64,000 nt of DNA, taken from Cannabis sativa (taxonomy: Eukaryota > Streptophyta > Magnoliopsida > Rosales > Cannabaceae). The stretch spans positions 17,572,041-17,636,040 of the forward strand of contig NC_083606.1 of NCBI RefSeq assembly GCF_029168945.1, in the 5' to 3' direction. The translations under genes were made by a program, and so were the position numbers. Positions 32,400-45,120 of the stretch are shown here, in pieces (position 1 is the first letter of the stretch; the number at the start of each line of letters is the position of its first letter). The notes under the pieces were generated by a model that had not been told where the DNA came from, made no database searches, and saw only the letters and a program-made list of their open reading frames with translations.

Positions 32400-34846
32400 T
32401 CAGGAGCACTGTTTCGCATGGAAATCCTCTGCTTTTATCAAACCAGTGATGAGATGTTTGAGTCTTCGAGCGCCAGGACCTGGCTTGAGTTTTGTGGTAT
32501 TTGCTATGATGTAGTCTAGGACACTCACATTCGTATTTCCTTTCAACCATCCACCAGGTACATACCCATCAGCATTGCAACCTAAAAGCTCATTATCAAT
32601 TTTGTCTAGAACTGTTTCGTTCCTGCCAAACTTCCTCGCAAAGGGGGCGTTGCTAGCTACCATCTTCTGAAAGTCATTGGTAGTTAGGAAATGAGGGTGT
32701 TGCTTAGGTGGAGTGTCCCACGATATGAAGTGGAGGTCATGGTTTACAGTCGTGTTCCGAAACTCCTCTGCATTACAGATGACTGTGTGGAAATAACCTT
32801 CAGGTGAAGAAAGAAAGTTGGCATAATACATAAGAACTATTCTTGGAAGGTTGTCCCACCCCCACACGCAAAAATCAATAAAAGGGCGAGAGAGCATCAT
32901 CCAAGCAGAACCTGAACAAATCATCAAGCATGATTCAATAAACAAGAAGTATATGAACTAGCTTATTTAAAGTTCATCGAAATTCATTTCCTTGGCCTAA
33001 TTTAGAGTTGGAATACTGAGCAGATGGGTCAATTCTGACTAGTAACAAACTTCAGAGTCAACTAAAATCTTCTGGTTATGCAATGTATCAAAGTATTTAC
33101 CAGTAAGGCAGTACAAGAAATAACATGCGGCAAATTTAAATGCTTCTGTAAAAGGCATTGCAAGATACAAAAATGTAAAATTACAAGCAATTGATATGAT
33201 CAAAGCTGAATTATATTTTGTATAGAATATAGGAAAACACCATCTTTAAACCAAAAATAAAATGTGTGTTCCACTATGTTATGCTTTGTTCACCTTAACC
33301 ATGTTCTGAACTCTACCCATGAAATAACTATGTCTACCTTGCATTGTTACCAAAATAAAGGGAAAAAAAGGTACATTCAAAGTGCAGGAAACAGAAAATG
33401 TCACCTGTAAACAGCTTATAAGCAGTCGGCACACTCCTCTTCTCCGGCACCCAAAATACATCTGACTTGTGCAAGCTATACAAGCCTGGATCAATTATAA
33501 CAGGTCTAGCTCTATGAGACCTGAAAGTAGCTCCAATTAATATAACACATTCATTTGCAGCCTTGTAGTTTGAACACATATAGTGCAACGTAAAATAATA
33601 CATGATTATAACTTACTCTTTCCAGCCAATATCACTCGTATGCTCAAGAAAATTAAGGTTTCTAGGAATTGTTGACAATGTATGAAGCAGATCTGCGTTA
33701 CAGGAAATAAACGCACAAAATTATGGAATTAGAAGTTAACCATTTGTTCTTAATCATTGAATTTACCTACCTACTCATCTATTCAACCAAAATCTATGGA
33801 CCATTACAATGAGAAATCTACTGGGCAAAACAAGAATGACATCACTAAAATAAATAGAAAGAAATGAAAAAAGAAAAGGAAAAATAGAAAGAGAGGCACA
33901 CCCACTTCTCTCACTTTTCCTTTAGGAAATAAAAATACTATAAACGACAAGAGCAAGAATGTCAAATTAAGCCAAATGCTCCAATAGAAAGAGATGAGTT
34001 GTTTAAACTAGCTAGACACTTGTCAAACCAGTGAGGAGACTAATAAACAATTCATTCAAACACAGGTAGTAACTAGTAACCAAAATTGGTAACAGAGTTA
34101 ACTAAGTTTAAACTCAAAAAACCAATCAATGCAAGCCTCAATTGCAATAAAAAAGTAAAACCCAGTTCTTTCTTACATTAGATTAAGCACATAAGCAAAA
34201 TGCCATCATTTCCCAGATCAAGTGGACCAAGCAATCTATATTTAGAAACTGAAATTAAAAAGAAAAAAAATAAAGAAAGAAAACTAAAGTTTGTACCATC
34301 TTGGGTCACCAAAGGGTAGTCAGAAGCACTTAGATTGATAAACCAATCCCAGTCTCCACCTTCTCTTAACAAAATAGAAGCAGCATGTAGCGTATTGGTC
34401 ACCATTGTTGGCCCTCGATAGGTCACCAAATTAGCCCTCACAATCATCCTAACGTTACCCAGCTTAGCAAAAAGCGGTTCTTTTCTCACAAACTCAGCCA
34501 AGTCCAACCTCTCCTCGGCCGAGGCCTCGAGGTCTAAGTGCACAACATACTGGTTTCTAGGGTGGTACAGTGCTTTCAGGGTCCTTTTCAAGCTCCTCCC
34601 ATCCCCCATAGAGCCTGAGATCAAGTAAGCCAACCTTGGTATTGGGTCTTTGGAAGTATCAGAAATCCTAAGCTTGGATTCAACAAAACGAGGGACCTCT
34701 TTCTTGACAGGGGTCTTGTACAATTTTGAGGAAGACGAGCTGAAAGAAGTGAAAACTGTAATAAACACAAGTAGAGTAGATAACAAAAGAGAGAGTACTA
34801 ATGGTAGAAACCACTTCTTCTTCTTTTGCTGCTTGTTGATCTCCAT
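32400..34846 (-). CDS. Glycosyltransferase family 14, beta-glucuronosyltransferase (GlcAT14)-like, 4 exons
   Basis: Exons on the minus strand: 34297-34846, 33617-33692, 33405-33520, 32400-32911. All introns are GT-AG (GTACAA, GTAAGT, GTGACA donors). Joined length is 1254 nt, 417 residues, close to Arabidopsis GlcAT14 proteins. A short basic N-terminus and one hydrophobic segment (about residues 12-34) make it a type II Golgi membrane protein, followed by a stem. The catalytic domain starts at about residue 70 (RLAYLISGS.GDG) and includes YVVHLDLEA, DWFINLSASDYPLVTQDD (across exons 1-2), IIDPGLY..KSDVFWV (exon 3), SAWMMLSRPF..FCVWGWDNLPR and CNADGYVPGGW (exon 4). Family members add glucuronic acid to beta-1,6- and beta-1,3-galactan of arabinogalactan proteins. 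No damage is visible. The exact paralogue (A, B or C) is not decided. Confidence 0.93.
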
Positions 34847-35197
34847 TAGAAAGCAAAAAAAAAAAAAACACTGTATTACTTAAGGATCGGATATCAATCT
34901 ACATTGAACAACATAGAGAACTAAAAAAAGCAATAGAGATCAAAAATGGGCTCTTGGGAATGCTCTAATGAAAGATCTATCTATTTCTTTTATTGGGTTT
35001 TTTTTTTAAATTTCTCTTGTTCTTTTTTCCATTTTTTTTGGGCATAAAAAATGGAAGGTCACGGAATGAATGTATCAACTGCTGTAATTATTAGCTCACT
35101 TGTTTTTGGCTTAGTGGGGTGTGATTCAGAGAGGGTGAATGTGACTGCACATAAAGTAAAGAAAGTAGCATTTGAGAGATACACATAAAGATTGTGG

Positions 35198-35205
35198 TTT
35201 ATATA
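35198..35205 (-). promoter_or_regulatory. Candidate TATA box of the GT14 gene
   Basis: Minus strand TATATAAA within GGCATATATAAACC, about 350 bp upstream of the ATG at 34846. It would give a leader of roughly 320 nt. The region is AT-rich, so chance occurrence is possible. Confidence 0.3.
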
Positions 35206-35386
35206 TGCCTGTTTACACATCTAATATTTTATTATGCAAAAGAATAACAAAGACATAAAGAATTAATTTTTCAGTAATAAAAAAGAAAAGAATGGTTTTT
35301 TAATTTTTTTTTTTTTCGAAAAGTGTGTCGTTTCGTTTGGATACTCTATATTTATACCAATTATAACACAAAAAAAAAAAAATAAT

Positions 35387-35713
35387 AATAATTTACCACA
35401 TAAATATCTAAGTTTAACTTTCAATTGTAAATAAATATTTAAGTTTAATTTTTGACGGTAATAATACTTAAGTTATATTTTTGGAACTCTATAGATACCG
35501 AATTGTTATCCACGTGTCATTTTCTTATTGGTATATTTTAATTAATTTTTTTTTAAAAAAATAAAAATTTAATGATTTGGACCAATTAAGAATTGCCACG
35601 TGGCAATTTACTTAACAATTAACAGTCAGGTACCTACAAAAGTTCCAGAATTATAACTTAGGTATTTATTTACAACTAAGAATTAAACTTAGGTATTTAT
35701 GCCGCAAATTACT
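35387..35713. mobile_element. MITE-like element with long terminal inverted repeats
   Basis: The left arm (about 35391-35505) contains CATAAATATCTAAGTTTAA, TGTAAATAAATATTTAAG and TTGGAACTCTATAGATACC. It matches the reverse complement of the right arm (about 35630-35712) with GGTACCTACAAAAGTTCC, TTACAACTAAG and CTTAGGTATTTATG. The centre holds two CCACGTG motifs (about 35510 and 35596). No clear target duplication. Probably a Mutator-type or other foldback MITE upstream of the GT14 gene. Confidence 0.6.
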
Positions 35714-35756
35714 CTAACAAAAAACATAAAAGAAAGATTTTTTTTTTTTTTAATAA

Positions 35757-35975
35757 GAGTATAGTTCATTGGATCATATTGGATTTGGACCCAACTGATC
35801 CAATCCAATTATTTATTGGATATTAAATTTTATCATTCGATCCAATCTAATCGAATTGAGTCATTTGATCCGATCCGATTCAATGGATGTATTGAATTGG
35901 ATCGGTTCCAATTTTTGGATACATTGACTGGTTTTTTGTTGGATTGGATTGCATCCATCCAATCTATGTTAGCTA
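35757..35975. repeat. GGATC/GATCC-rich degenerate repeat
   Basis: Many overlapping variants of TTGGATC, GATCCAATCC and GATCCGATCC in both directions. A second similar block lies at 38465-38655. The two may be ends of one old foldback element, but boundaries and TSD are not visible. Confidence 0.4.
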
Positions 35976-36690
35976 CCACTTAAGTTAATTTCATTAAAAA
36001 GAAAAAGGGGCTTTTTTAATAATATACCTAAAATTAATTTTATTTATAAAAATACCTTTAAGAAAATTATTTGCGCAAATACCGATGTGCCACGTCAGCA
36101 TACATACCGAAATTCAAAATAATTACCGAAAATAAAAAAATTGAAAAAATCTCGTTTCCAGTAATTTTTGTTTTTTGGGAGTTTTTAAGAAAGTAACCAT
36201 TTAGTTGCTTTTGATATGAATAAGATATCAATTAGTTACTTTTTTTCATTAAAATATTTATTTTAGAATTTTACACATATATAAATAATAAAATAATTAT
36301 TTTAATATATGAGAAATATTTATTTTTCTCTCCGAAAAAAGACTACTAATATTAAAAGTAACTTATTTGTTTCTTTTTTATATTTTATTAATAAAAAATA
36401 ATAAAATTTTAAACTTAATAATATTCAACGTATTAAGTAATATCATAAATTATTGTAAATTTTTTTATTATATTGTATTTAAAGTTACCATATAGTATAC
36501 TAATAAAATACTATGTGGTAACATTTTTAAATAAAATGAAAAAAAAAAAGAAAACATTTTAGTAACCTATAAAATCGGCTACTTATTTAAGATATGTTTA
36601 TGTTATTTTTAATAACTTTTCATATTAACTTTAACTATATTTAATAAATTAGTAAATTGCAATCAAATATAAAAAGTTACCATTTGGTAA

Positions 36691-37111
36691 TAAAATATTT
36701 GGTGATTCTATAATGCACCCCCTTAAAATGGATGTATTGATGCACCCTCTACTTATTTCGGCCTCCAAAAAAAAAATTTAGTCTAATTTTCTTCATATTC
36801 ATATACGTTATAACTATTTGAGATATCCTACAAAATTTAAGATATTCGGAATAATTTACAATATAGAAAACAATGTTCAAACAGTCTATTTTACACACGT
36901 ATAAAATAAAATAGTCACGCGTGCAATACACTACTTGAACGCAATTTTCAGCGTGTTAAACTTTTCCGAATTTCTTAAAATTTTGCAGGATGTTTTAAAT
37001 AAGTATAATTTACATGAGCATGAGAAAAAATTTGACTAAAAAATTATTTCGGATACTAAAACAGATAGGATGTTTTAAGGGGGTGCATTATAAAATTTCC
37101 CTAAAATATTT
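36691..37111. mobile_element. Mutator-type palindromic MITE, copy 1
   Basis: The element 36701-37101 (401 bp) has inverted ends TATAATGCACCCCCTTAAAA at both sides and is nearly palindromic along its length. Flanks carry the 10-bp direct repeat TAAAATATTT (36691-36700, 37102-37111); 9-10 bp TSDs fit the Mutator superfamily. No protein coding. Confidence 0.8.
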
Positions 37112-37303
37112 ATATATATAAAAAGTTATCATTAAAGTTATTAGTATAGTAATATATAGGTATTTATTATTTTGAAACATAACTTATTTATGGGTTAAAT
37201 AAAAAAAAACTTATTTTATAGTGGTTAAATTACTATTTCTTATTCATATAAATAATTTTAAAAATATATTGAAATTTATAACATATAAGCTTAAAATGAA
37301 TAT

Positions 37304-37739
37304 AAAAATTTAGGAAAATTCTACAATGCACCCCCTTAAAATAGATATATTGATGCACTCCTATATGTATTAGCATCCGAAATAATTTTTTAGTCAAATT
37401 TTTTCTCATGGTCATGTACGTTATAGTTATTTAAGACATCCTGCAAAATTTTAAGAAATTTGGAAAAGTTTAACACGCCGAAAATTATGTTCAAACAGTG
37501 TGTTGCACGCGTGACTATTTTATTTTATACGCGTGTAAAATAGACTGTTTGAACATTATTTTCTATATTGTAAATTATTCTGAATTTTTTAAAATTTTGT
37601 AGGATATCTTAAATAGCTATAACGTACATGAATATGAAAAAAAATTAGACTAAAAAATTTTTCTGGATGCCGAAATAAGTTAAGGGTGCATCAGTACATC
37701 CCTTTTAAGGGGTGCATTGTAGAATCACCCAAAAATTTA
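37304..37739. mobile_element. Mutator-type palindromic MITE, copy 2 (opposite orientation)
   Basis: The element 37313-37730 (418 bp) is flanked by the exact 9-bp repeat AAAAATTTA (37304-37312, 37731-37739). The central asymmetric part (around ACGCGTGACTATTTTATTTT) is in reverse orientation relative to copies 1 and 3. Confidence 0.82.
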
Positions 37740-37774
37740 TATAGTATTAGAAAATTAAAAATTAAAAAAATATA

Positions 37775-37778
<4 letters not shown>

Positions 37779-37833
<55 letters not shown>
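37779..37833. repeat. (AG)n microsatellite, about 27 units
   Basis: An uninterrupted AG run shortly after MITE copy 2; such repeats are usually length-variable. Confidence 0.9.
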
Positions 37834-37836
<3 letters not shown>

Positions 37837-40450
37837 TTTCATTTCATTAAAAGAAAAAGATAAAAGACAACTCTCTTCTCAAAAAGAAAAAATAAAGACA
37901 AAAAAGATTAATAAATAAATAAATCAATGATGAGAAGAAAAATAAACAGAGTCTGAAAAAATAAAATAAAAAAAAAAGAATAAATAGAGAGATGCTAACT
38001 CTTAATGGCTAGGTGGTGGGTAGCAAAAATAAAAAAATTGAGTTTCGGTACACTTTTACCGATTTATTGGAAAGAATTCAGGTATTGATATCAATAAAAT
38101 ATTTGAGCACATTTTCCTAAACATTTTCAAAAGTATATATTGTGATGTAATTATCTCAAAGAAAAATATATACAAAAAAAAATATAATTTAAAATTTAAT
38201 AATCCAACATATATAATAAACACTAGTTTAGTCCAACCTAATTCTCATCATCTCATAATAAAACTGTTAAAATATAAATTTATTCAATAAGTATTGACAA
38301 TTTTATTAGCGTTTAGGAAAATGAGAATTGATATTTTAAATCTAAGGTTTTCTTTCTTTAATCTTATGGGTTAAATGTATATTAAATCAAGTAATATATA
38401 TGTTTAAATGAATATATTAAATATATAAAATTATAAATGTATTTTAAAAATATATAAATATAATTGAATGACTATTGGATTATAATTGGATCGGTTTGGT
38501 CGATTATCCATTGGATCAGATGTTCGATCCAACAACTGATCCGATCTAATTGATTTTTAAAATTTACATCCGATCCGATTCAATTATAATTAGATATCCA
38601 ATTTTGGGCTGAGATTAGATCAATCAGTTGTAATTAAATTGGATGAATTTCGGTATACCCCTTTTTAGATTTAAGTCCAACAATGTACTAAGTATGAGTG
38701 GGTGTCTCAATTTAAGGCCACCAAGGAGCCATCCATATATATATTAGAGCGGGACTAATTGGCCAGGTAAGGAATCATGATGTCCTTTCTTGGTGGACCC
38801 AATCTGATTACTTTAGTCTTTTTCTTTCACTATTGCCACTCTCCTCACTTTCTATGATATCAATCTTGGTTATTCAGCCCTTGGATTAAAAGATGGGTGA
38901 GTGATCCAAGGGCTTCTAAAATCTATTATTGACATCAATGGTATGATCACCGGACCCTATTGCCCTAATGGGCATCTTCCTATTTGTAAAATTTACACAT
39001 TTTTGCAACAATGATTCATTGGGTATTTGGATTGAAAAGTCAACATGAAGCTTATATTTTTTTTTTTCAACAATATCAACTTCCTATTCCCACCACCTCC
39101 AAAAATATATATATATATATATATATAGATTTGTATGATAGTATAATACAAAAGAAAATATTATATTATCATATAATATAGATTTCTCATGATTTCTATA
39201 CTATGATTTTATACCTCATGATTTCTCATGTTCTAATCAATAAGTATAGATTTTGTAGATTCATAGAATGAAAAAAAAACTCTCTTTATATTGTATCTCT
39301 CTCTTCACATTGTATAAATAATTTGGAGATCTCTCATTTTAATTAAAAGTATAGATTGGGATTACTCATCTATTTGGTGGCTCGTAATTGATATCAATAA
39401 ATGGCATTGTGATATACTTTTTTTCTGTCTTTTTATTCCTTCACTCAATAAATGTCATTCCTAATTCTGAAAATAAAGTTTCATTTCTTTCAAGTTATTT
39501 TCATGCAAATTGCAAAGCATTAAAAAGTATTATGAATTTATATTATATTTCATTACAAATTATTATTTATTTCAATCCCAACTATTGATTTCCCCATTAA
39601 ATCATATATAGGGACCAATTAATTATGTTCATTATCATTACAAGATCCTCATGTCTTATCCAGATGTTTATATTGATAAATTTTACATGGGAGCTTAGAA
39701 CGGATAGATTTCTTTTTCAGCAAAATGATAGTTTTTAATTTATTGTTAGGTAATTTGCACATTGAAATTATAGGAAAAATTTTAAAAATATTTTTTTTTA
39801 TGATTTATTTATAATTTTACACCTTAAAGTTTTTAATTACAAAAAATATTTTCATAAACTTTTAAAATTATAAAAATAAAATTTGCTTAGCAATAAATTA
39901 AAAAATAACGAGAAATTAATCTCACAACAACTATAAATAAACAATAAAACAACCATAAATAACTAGAAAAGTAACCTCATAACAACTATAATACAACTAT
40001 AAATAAACTATAAAACAACTAAAAAATGATATATTATTTTCACTAAAGATGCATTTTTGTAAATAAAAAAGATCAAAGAGTAAATATGAAAATTTTTCCA
40101 TGTTGACGTATTTTTGTAATTTTTTTTTAAATTTTTGGTCTATTATGTAATTTTTTTTCAAAGGGATTCTTTTATAAATATAAACAAAACAACAAAAAAA
40201 TTACAAAAATATGGTTGTACAAAATTTTAAATATTTTTTTACGATTTTTATTATTTTATTTACAGAAAATACGGTCTTTTGATGGATTGTTGTTTTAATG
40301 TTGTTTGTATGTTATTTTCATGTTACTTTTATGTAATTTTCTTGTTGTTTATATAGAACATCATAAAAATATATATAAAAAAAATCTTTAAATGTAAAAA
40401 TATAAAAAATTTACAAAAAATAGTACTTTATCTAATTATCCCAATATTAA
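37834..40450. other. AT-rich spacer with minor repeats
   Basis: Includes the second GGATC-rich block (38465-38655) and an (AT) run at about 39105-39126. At 39925-40035 there are short tandem repeats of ACAACTATAAATAAAC-like units. No gene is supported; the frame at 39388-39588 has no recognisable content. Confidence 0.5.
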
Positions 40451-40459
40451 AACACATGA

Positions 40460-40876
40460 GGTGATTTACAATGCACCCCTTAAAAGGAATGTACTGATGC
40501 ACCCGTAATTTGTTTCGGCATCCAGAAAAATTTGTTAGTCTAATTTATTTTTTCTATTCATGTACGTTATATCTATTTAAGATATCTTACAAAATTTTGA
40601 GAAATTCGAAATAATTTACAATATAGAAAACAATTTTCAAACAGCTTATTTTACACGCGTATAAAATAAAATAGTCACACGTTTAACACACGGTTTGAAC
40701 GTAGTTTTCGGCGTGTTAAACTTTTTCAAATTTCTTAAAATTTTGCAGGATGTCTTAAATAACTATAACGTACATGATCATGAGAAAAAAATTGACTAAA
40801 AAATTATTTCGGATGTTAAAACAGATAAGGATGCATCAATATATCCATTTTAAGGGGTGCATTGTAGAATTTTTCA
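40460..40876. mobile_element. Mutator-type palindromic MITE, copy 3
   Basis: Starts GGTGATTTACAATGCACCCC and ends GGGGTGCATTGTAGAATTTTTC. Same orientation and internal landmarks as copy 1 (AATATAGAAAACA, ACACGCGTATAAAATAAAATAGTCAC, CGGCGTGTTAAAC). The flanking repeat is imperfect (AACACATGA versus AACACATAT), so this copy may be older. Confidence 0.75.
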
Positions 40877-41194
40877 AACACATATAAGTTAACTACCAAA
40901 TTAATTAAACAAAATACCACAACTCTTAAATCTCTTACCTTAATAATAAAACAAAAGAAAAGAAAACCTAAAAAAAAATCGCTCTTCTCTATATTGTTCC
41001 TATAAAAATCTCATCACCACAATTTTGTTGCTGGTCACTTGTTGATTGTTGGTCACCTCCGTTGCTCGCCGATTTCTAATAGTTGCTTGCAACTATCTGA
41101 TTGAACAAGAGGTCATTCTAGTTTTCTTATCTTCTCTAATCAAAATATTTTTTAGTGTATTCTTTATTTTGATTTATTTATATATTATTATTTT

Positions 41195-42563
41195 TTTTTT
41201 GAAAGAGTAACTATTCAATAGATAGGCAAATAAACACAGGTTATACATTACAAAGAAACTAGAATAACACTATTCCAGATCAACTCCTCATCAAGCTCTA
41301 AAGCCTTCTTAGCCAAAATTATGAGCACTAACATTACATTGCCTAGATACATATCTAATACAAGCTTCAGAGAATAAAGATAAAGAGCTATTAATATTCT
41401 CAATTACATCAGATAAAACCGAAAGATCCCTTTCCTTACTTCTAATTTTATCCACCAGTAGCTTAGAATCTGTTTCCACAATAGCAATAGGAACCCCTAT
41501 GTTATGACACCACCAAATGCTAGATTTTAACGCCAAAGCATCGACCATTGTAAAATTAGTGAGTCCTGCTAGTGGAATTGAAAGACCAACTACAATATTG
41601 CCCCTGCAATCTTTAAGGACTACCCCAATTCCAACCTTCCTTTTCTTAACATCCATGGCTGCATCAGTGTTTAACTGGTAGAAGCCCTCAGCCACATTGC
41701 TTTCGTAATCCAAAATATAAGAACTAACCCATTCTACAACATCATTAGGAGACATATAGGTTTTTCCAAAGAGTTTATTACTCTTATTCCCCCAAATTTG
41801 CCAAAGAGTGCTTAACACCATCATGAAATCATCCTTATTAAGAGAAACAAAATCAGATTGAATAAACTCTCTAACATCATTGTTTATATGTTCAAAATAA
41901 AATTTATTAAGGGGAGAGACTTTCCATACATGGTTGCTCTGGAAGAATCTAAGAGTGCATGAGTAACAGTTTCATTAAAACTGTTACAGAAAGAAAGAAA
42001 GGGTTAAGAAAGAAATTTTTAAAGAACAAATTAGAAGTAGTGGGAAGCATGTGATAGTAGACTCTCCAAATGAAAAACTTAAGTTTAGGAGGGAGACACA
42101 AATTCCAAAGGGTCGTCCACCATCTCTTATTAAAACTGCAGTCAGAAGTAGTAGGAGGAAGTGAAGCAGTATTAGCAAAATGATAGGTAGGTTTAACAGT
42201 GAACATACCTAATGGATGTAATTTCCAAAATAAGTAATCATTTTTACTCATCCCCCAATAGGAACCTGGAGAATTTGAGATACATCATCATTATCAAAAT
42301 AATGACTAAGTTTACCAATATCCCATTGACCATTTTGATTAAGAAAATAGCTAACTCTATCATAATGGGGTCTATTATCATTCTTATAATTCAGAAACTC
42401 GACACTCGGGATATAAGAATCTTCTAAGGTTCTAATGCAACTTCCATCTCAAACTTTCTAAACAAGGTCTTTCTTAAGGAGATCCCGATTCCAAATGAGA
42501 TTGATCCAAGTAAAGGAAGGTGAATGACCCTGACTGGCTTCCAAGAAAGAGTTATATCTTAAG
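41195..42563 (-). pseudogene. LINE fragment: ORF2 C-terminal half (zf-RVT and RNase H)
   Basis: Minus-strand pieces read RYNSFLEASQGHSPSFTW (about 42500-42556), then a zf-RVT-like stretch W.TLWNLCLPPKLKFFIWR (42030-42130). An RNase H domain follows (41309-41824: LNTDAAMDVKKRKVGIGVV, VETDSKLLVDKI, VSRQCNVSAHNFG). The 3' end is a T-run on the plus strand (about 41189-41202), i.e. poly(A). Stops interrupt the frame. It is cut on the right by the Copia LTR starting at 42564. The RT fragment at 63490-64000 is probably the other half of the same LINE. Confidence 0.75.
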
Positions 42564-45120
42564 TGTTGGAGACTTATTTTACTAGTATCTAAATTTATTA
42601 ACATGTATATTGATTATAATTCTATAATCTAACATCCTAAATATGAAATTCCTAAAACGATAAATAAACACATAAGAGTTATAAAAAACCTTACATTGAT
42701 GACAGCAGAATAATATGACTCATTCCGTTCAGATCTCTAGCCCATGATTTCTGTCTGTAGCAAACTAATATCAAGATCTGACCTTGGATTTTCTCCTCCT
42801 TCGATTGTGTTCATCACAGTCTTCCACAAAGGCCTGAGTATCACTTTGAATAGTGTGGGTTGATACTCAAACACCTATGGAGCAATATTTTTGAGAGAGA
42901 TTTCATGGTGAATTTGAAAATCAAGAGAAGAGGAAGAAGTGACATTAGATTTTTTAATTCTTTCTTTATATAAGTATTCACATAGGGTTAGGTTTAAATG
43001 AGATGGGCTTGGAATAAAGACTTGAGCTAAATCTTACTCTTAGGGCCGAATATACATATGGGATTTAGAGTTAGATTCTTCTGACTTTATTTCAACTAAT
43101 GAAACAAAAGTATCTTTTCTAATTTTAGCACTTTTCTCATCTAATTATTTAAATACCAATTTTATTTTAATAATTATAAATAATTATCAAATAAAATAAA
43201 TTTATATTTATTAATTAGACACACAAAGTGTGCTAATTAACAAATAAACTCATATCTCAATTTTTATCTCAAATATGCCCAAATTTGGTGAAAATTCTCA
43301 AATAAGACTTAGGGCCCGTTTGGCACAGCTTTTGAAAAAGCTAAAAGTTGCTTTTCAAAAAAGTTGTGACAAAAAGGTGTTTGGTAAACAGTCAAAAAAC
43401 AGCTTATTGAAGAATTTATGGAAAAGCTACAGCTAAAAGCTAAAGCTGGTACAACCCAACTTTTAGAAAAAGCTGTTTTGATTAAAAGACTCTATAATAA
43501 ATTATTTTTACTAAAAATTTATTTAATTATTTATGATATATTATAAAAAATAAAAATATTTTTTAAATGAAAAAATATTTAAAAATAATTAATATTTAAA
43601 TTTCTAATTTTTTATTTTATTTTAAAAAATATTTTATATTTATATTTTTATTATTAACAAACAATATCAATTTATGTTTCTTATAAACTACAATTTTATC
43701 TTTTACAAGTGATAAAAATATAATTTAAAAATATTAAATATTATTTTTATAAAATGCATATAAATTTATACTATAGAAAAAAATAATTAAAATACATAAA
43801 AAATAAAAGTTTTATATAACATAGATTTTTTTTTATTATTATTTTTTATATTTGTGATTATAATGAACTAGATTAAAATATTATCATTATTATAATAGAA
43901 TCTTAACAAGTAACAGCACTTTAAAAATTATAATTTACCAAACACTCAACTCAGCTTTTTTTCACAGTTCTACTACAGCTGATTTTCCTCACAGCACAAC
44001 TACAGCTGCTTTTTCCCACAACACAGCTGTGCCAAACTGACCCTTAGTCTATTTCAAATTCTAATTGACTTATTAAATCAATTAGTTGAGTCTACAAGAT
44101 AATATCATCCCAGACAATATGAGGACCATAGGCCTATGTAACCAAACTCCTAATAATTAGATTCAAAATTTACCAAGTAAATTTCTTAACTTATTAACTC
44201 CTCATAACTCCACTATAGATTCGGAATTGCACTCCAAATTACATAGAACGCTTTATATACCAAATATAGATATGCTTTGAATTATTCATTGTTACAATCT
44301 AAATAGTCAATGATCCTCTATAGACAGTTTATATTGAGTAAGGAAAAATTTACCATTTTACCCTTTAGTGTATTTTATTCTTAAAACTCTTAGCTACTTA
44401 CAAATGATATTTCAGGAAACTAATATAATTACTGAAATGAGCGTATTATCATGTATCGCGTTAAGCCAGGCTCTAAGAAAATCATCGTTTCACTTCTAAT
44501 AGAAGCTATAGATTCTATATCTATGATTAACGCTCCCACTCAATTAAACTACTGAGTTCCCAAGATGTAAGTATTGGGTCGATCTTATTGGTCAATTGTA
44601 ATGAACAAGTCAAAGACCTCATATAGTACAATTAAGCTAGAACTTAACCATCTTAGGATTGAGATCAATTGACCTAAGATCAACTAAGTGACATTAACTT
44701 AGAAAAGACATAACAGTAAGTTTATGATATTTTTTTCCACTGTCAATATCGGTCCAATTCGATATATAATCGATACATCCGATACTAGTTTACTTTGCTA
44801 ATGACCTGGAAGGACATTCTACTTATACAAGTGTAAGTAAATCACATCGCTGATTATGACGTCAATGTAAATCTAGTGCATTGATAAATCGTGGGACTAA
44901 GTAGTTTGAAGAATATAATCATGATTATTTTCCACTATGTAGACAACACTATAATCATGAATAACTATATGTTCAAGATTTAATAGAATTTATATATTAA
45001 ACATATAATCATGAAATTAATCATGTGAAATATGCAACATAAAATAATTTTTGATACTCTATTAATTAGTAAATTTGATTATATTGAAATGAGTTTTATT
45101 TAGGGTATAAAATCCTAAAA
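42564..45120 (-). repeat. 3' LTR of the older Copia element (LTR A), carrying a MITE
   Basis: Begins TGTTGGAGACTTATTTTACTAG. It ends at TAAAATCCTAAAA, followed by a purine tract on the minus strand (GCAAGTGTGAGTTT, 45121-45134). Without the MITE at 43312-44043 it is about 1.82 kb, like LTRs B to E. Landmarks shared with them include ACCTTACATTGATG and CAGATCTCTA.CCC.TGAT. Confidence 0.75.
43309..44046. mobile_element. Tourist-type (PIF/Harbinger) MITE with TTA target duplication
   Basis: The element 43312-44043 (732 bp) starts GGGCCCGTTTGGCACAGCTT and ends, complemented, GGGTCAGTTTGGCACAGCTG. The 3-bp TSD TTA is at 43309-43311 and 44044-44046. The subterminal regions are rich in AGCTTTT/CAGCTG motifs. 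Non-coding. Confidence 0.82.

Noticed and set aside
32338..32550. Other small frames overlapping the GT14 exons and introns, including the extension of exon 1 past 34297
   Set aside because: Shadow frames or intron readthrough; the four-exon model gives a full-length family member.
37779..37833. Repeat array suggesting CRISPR-like structure
   Set aside because: A simple AG microsatellite in a plant genome; no spacer pattern.
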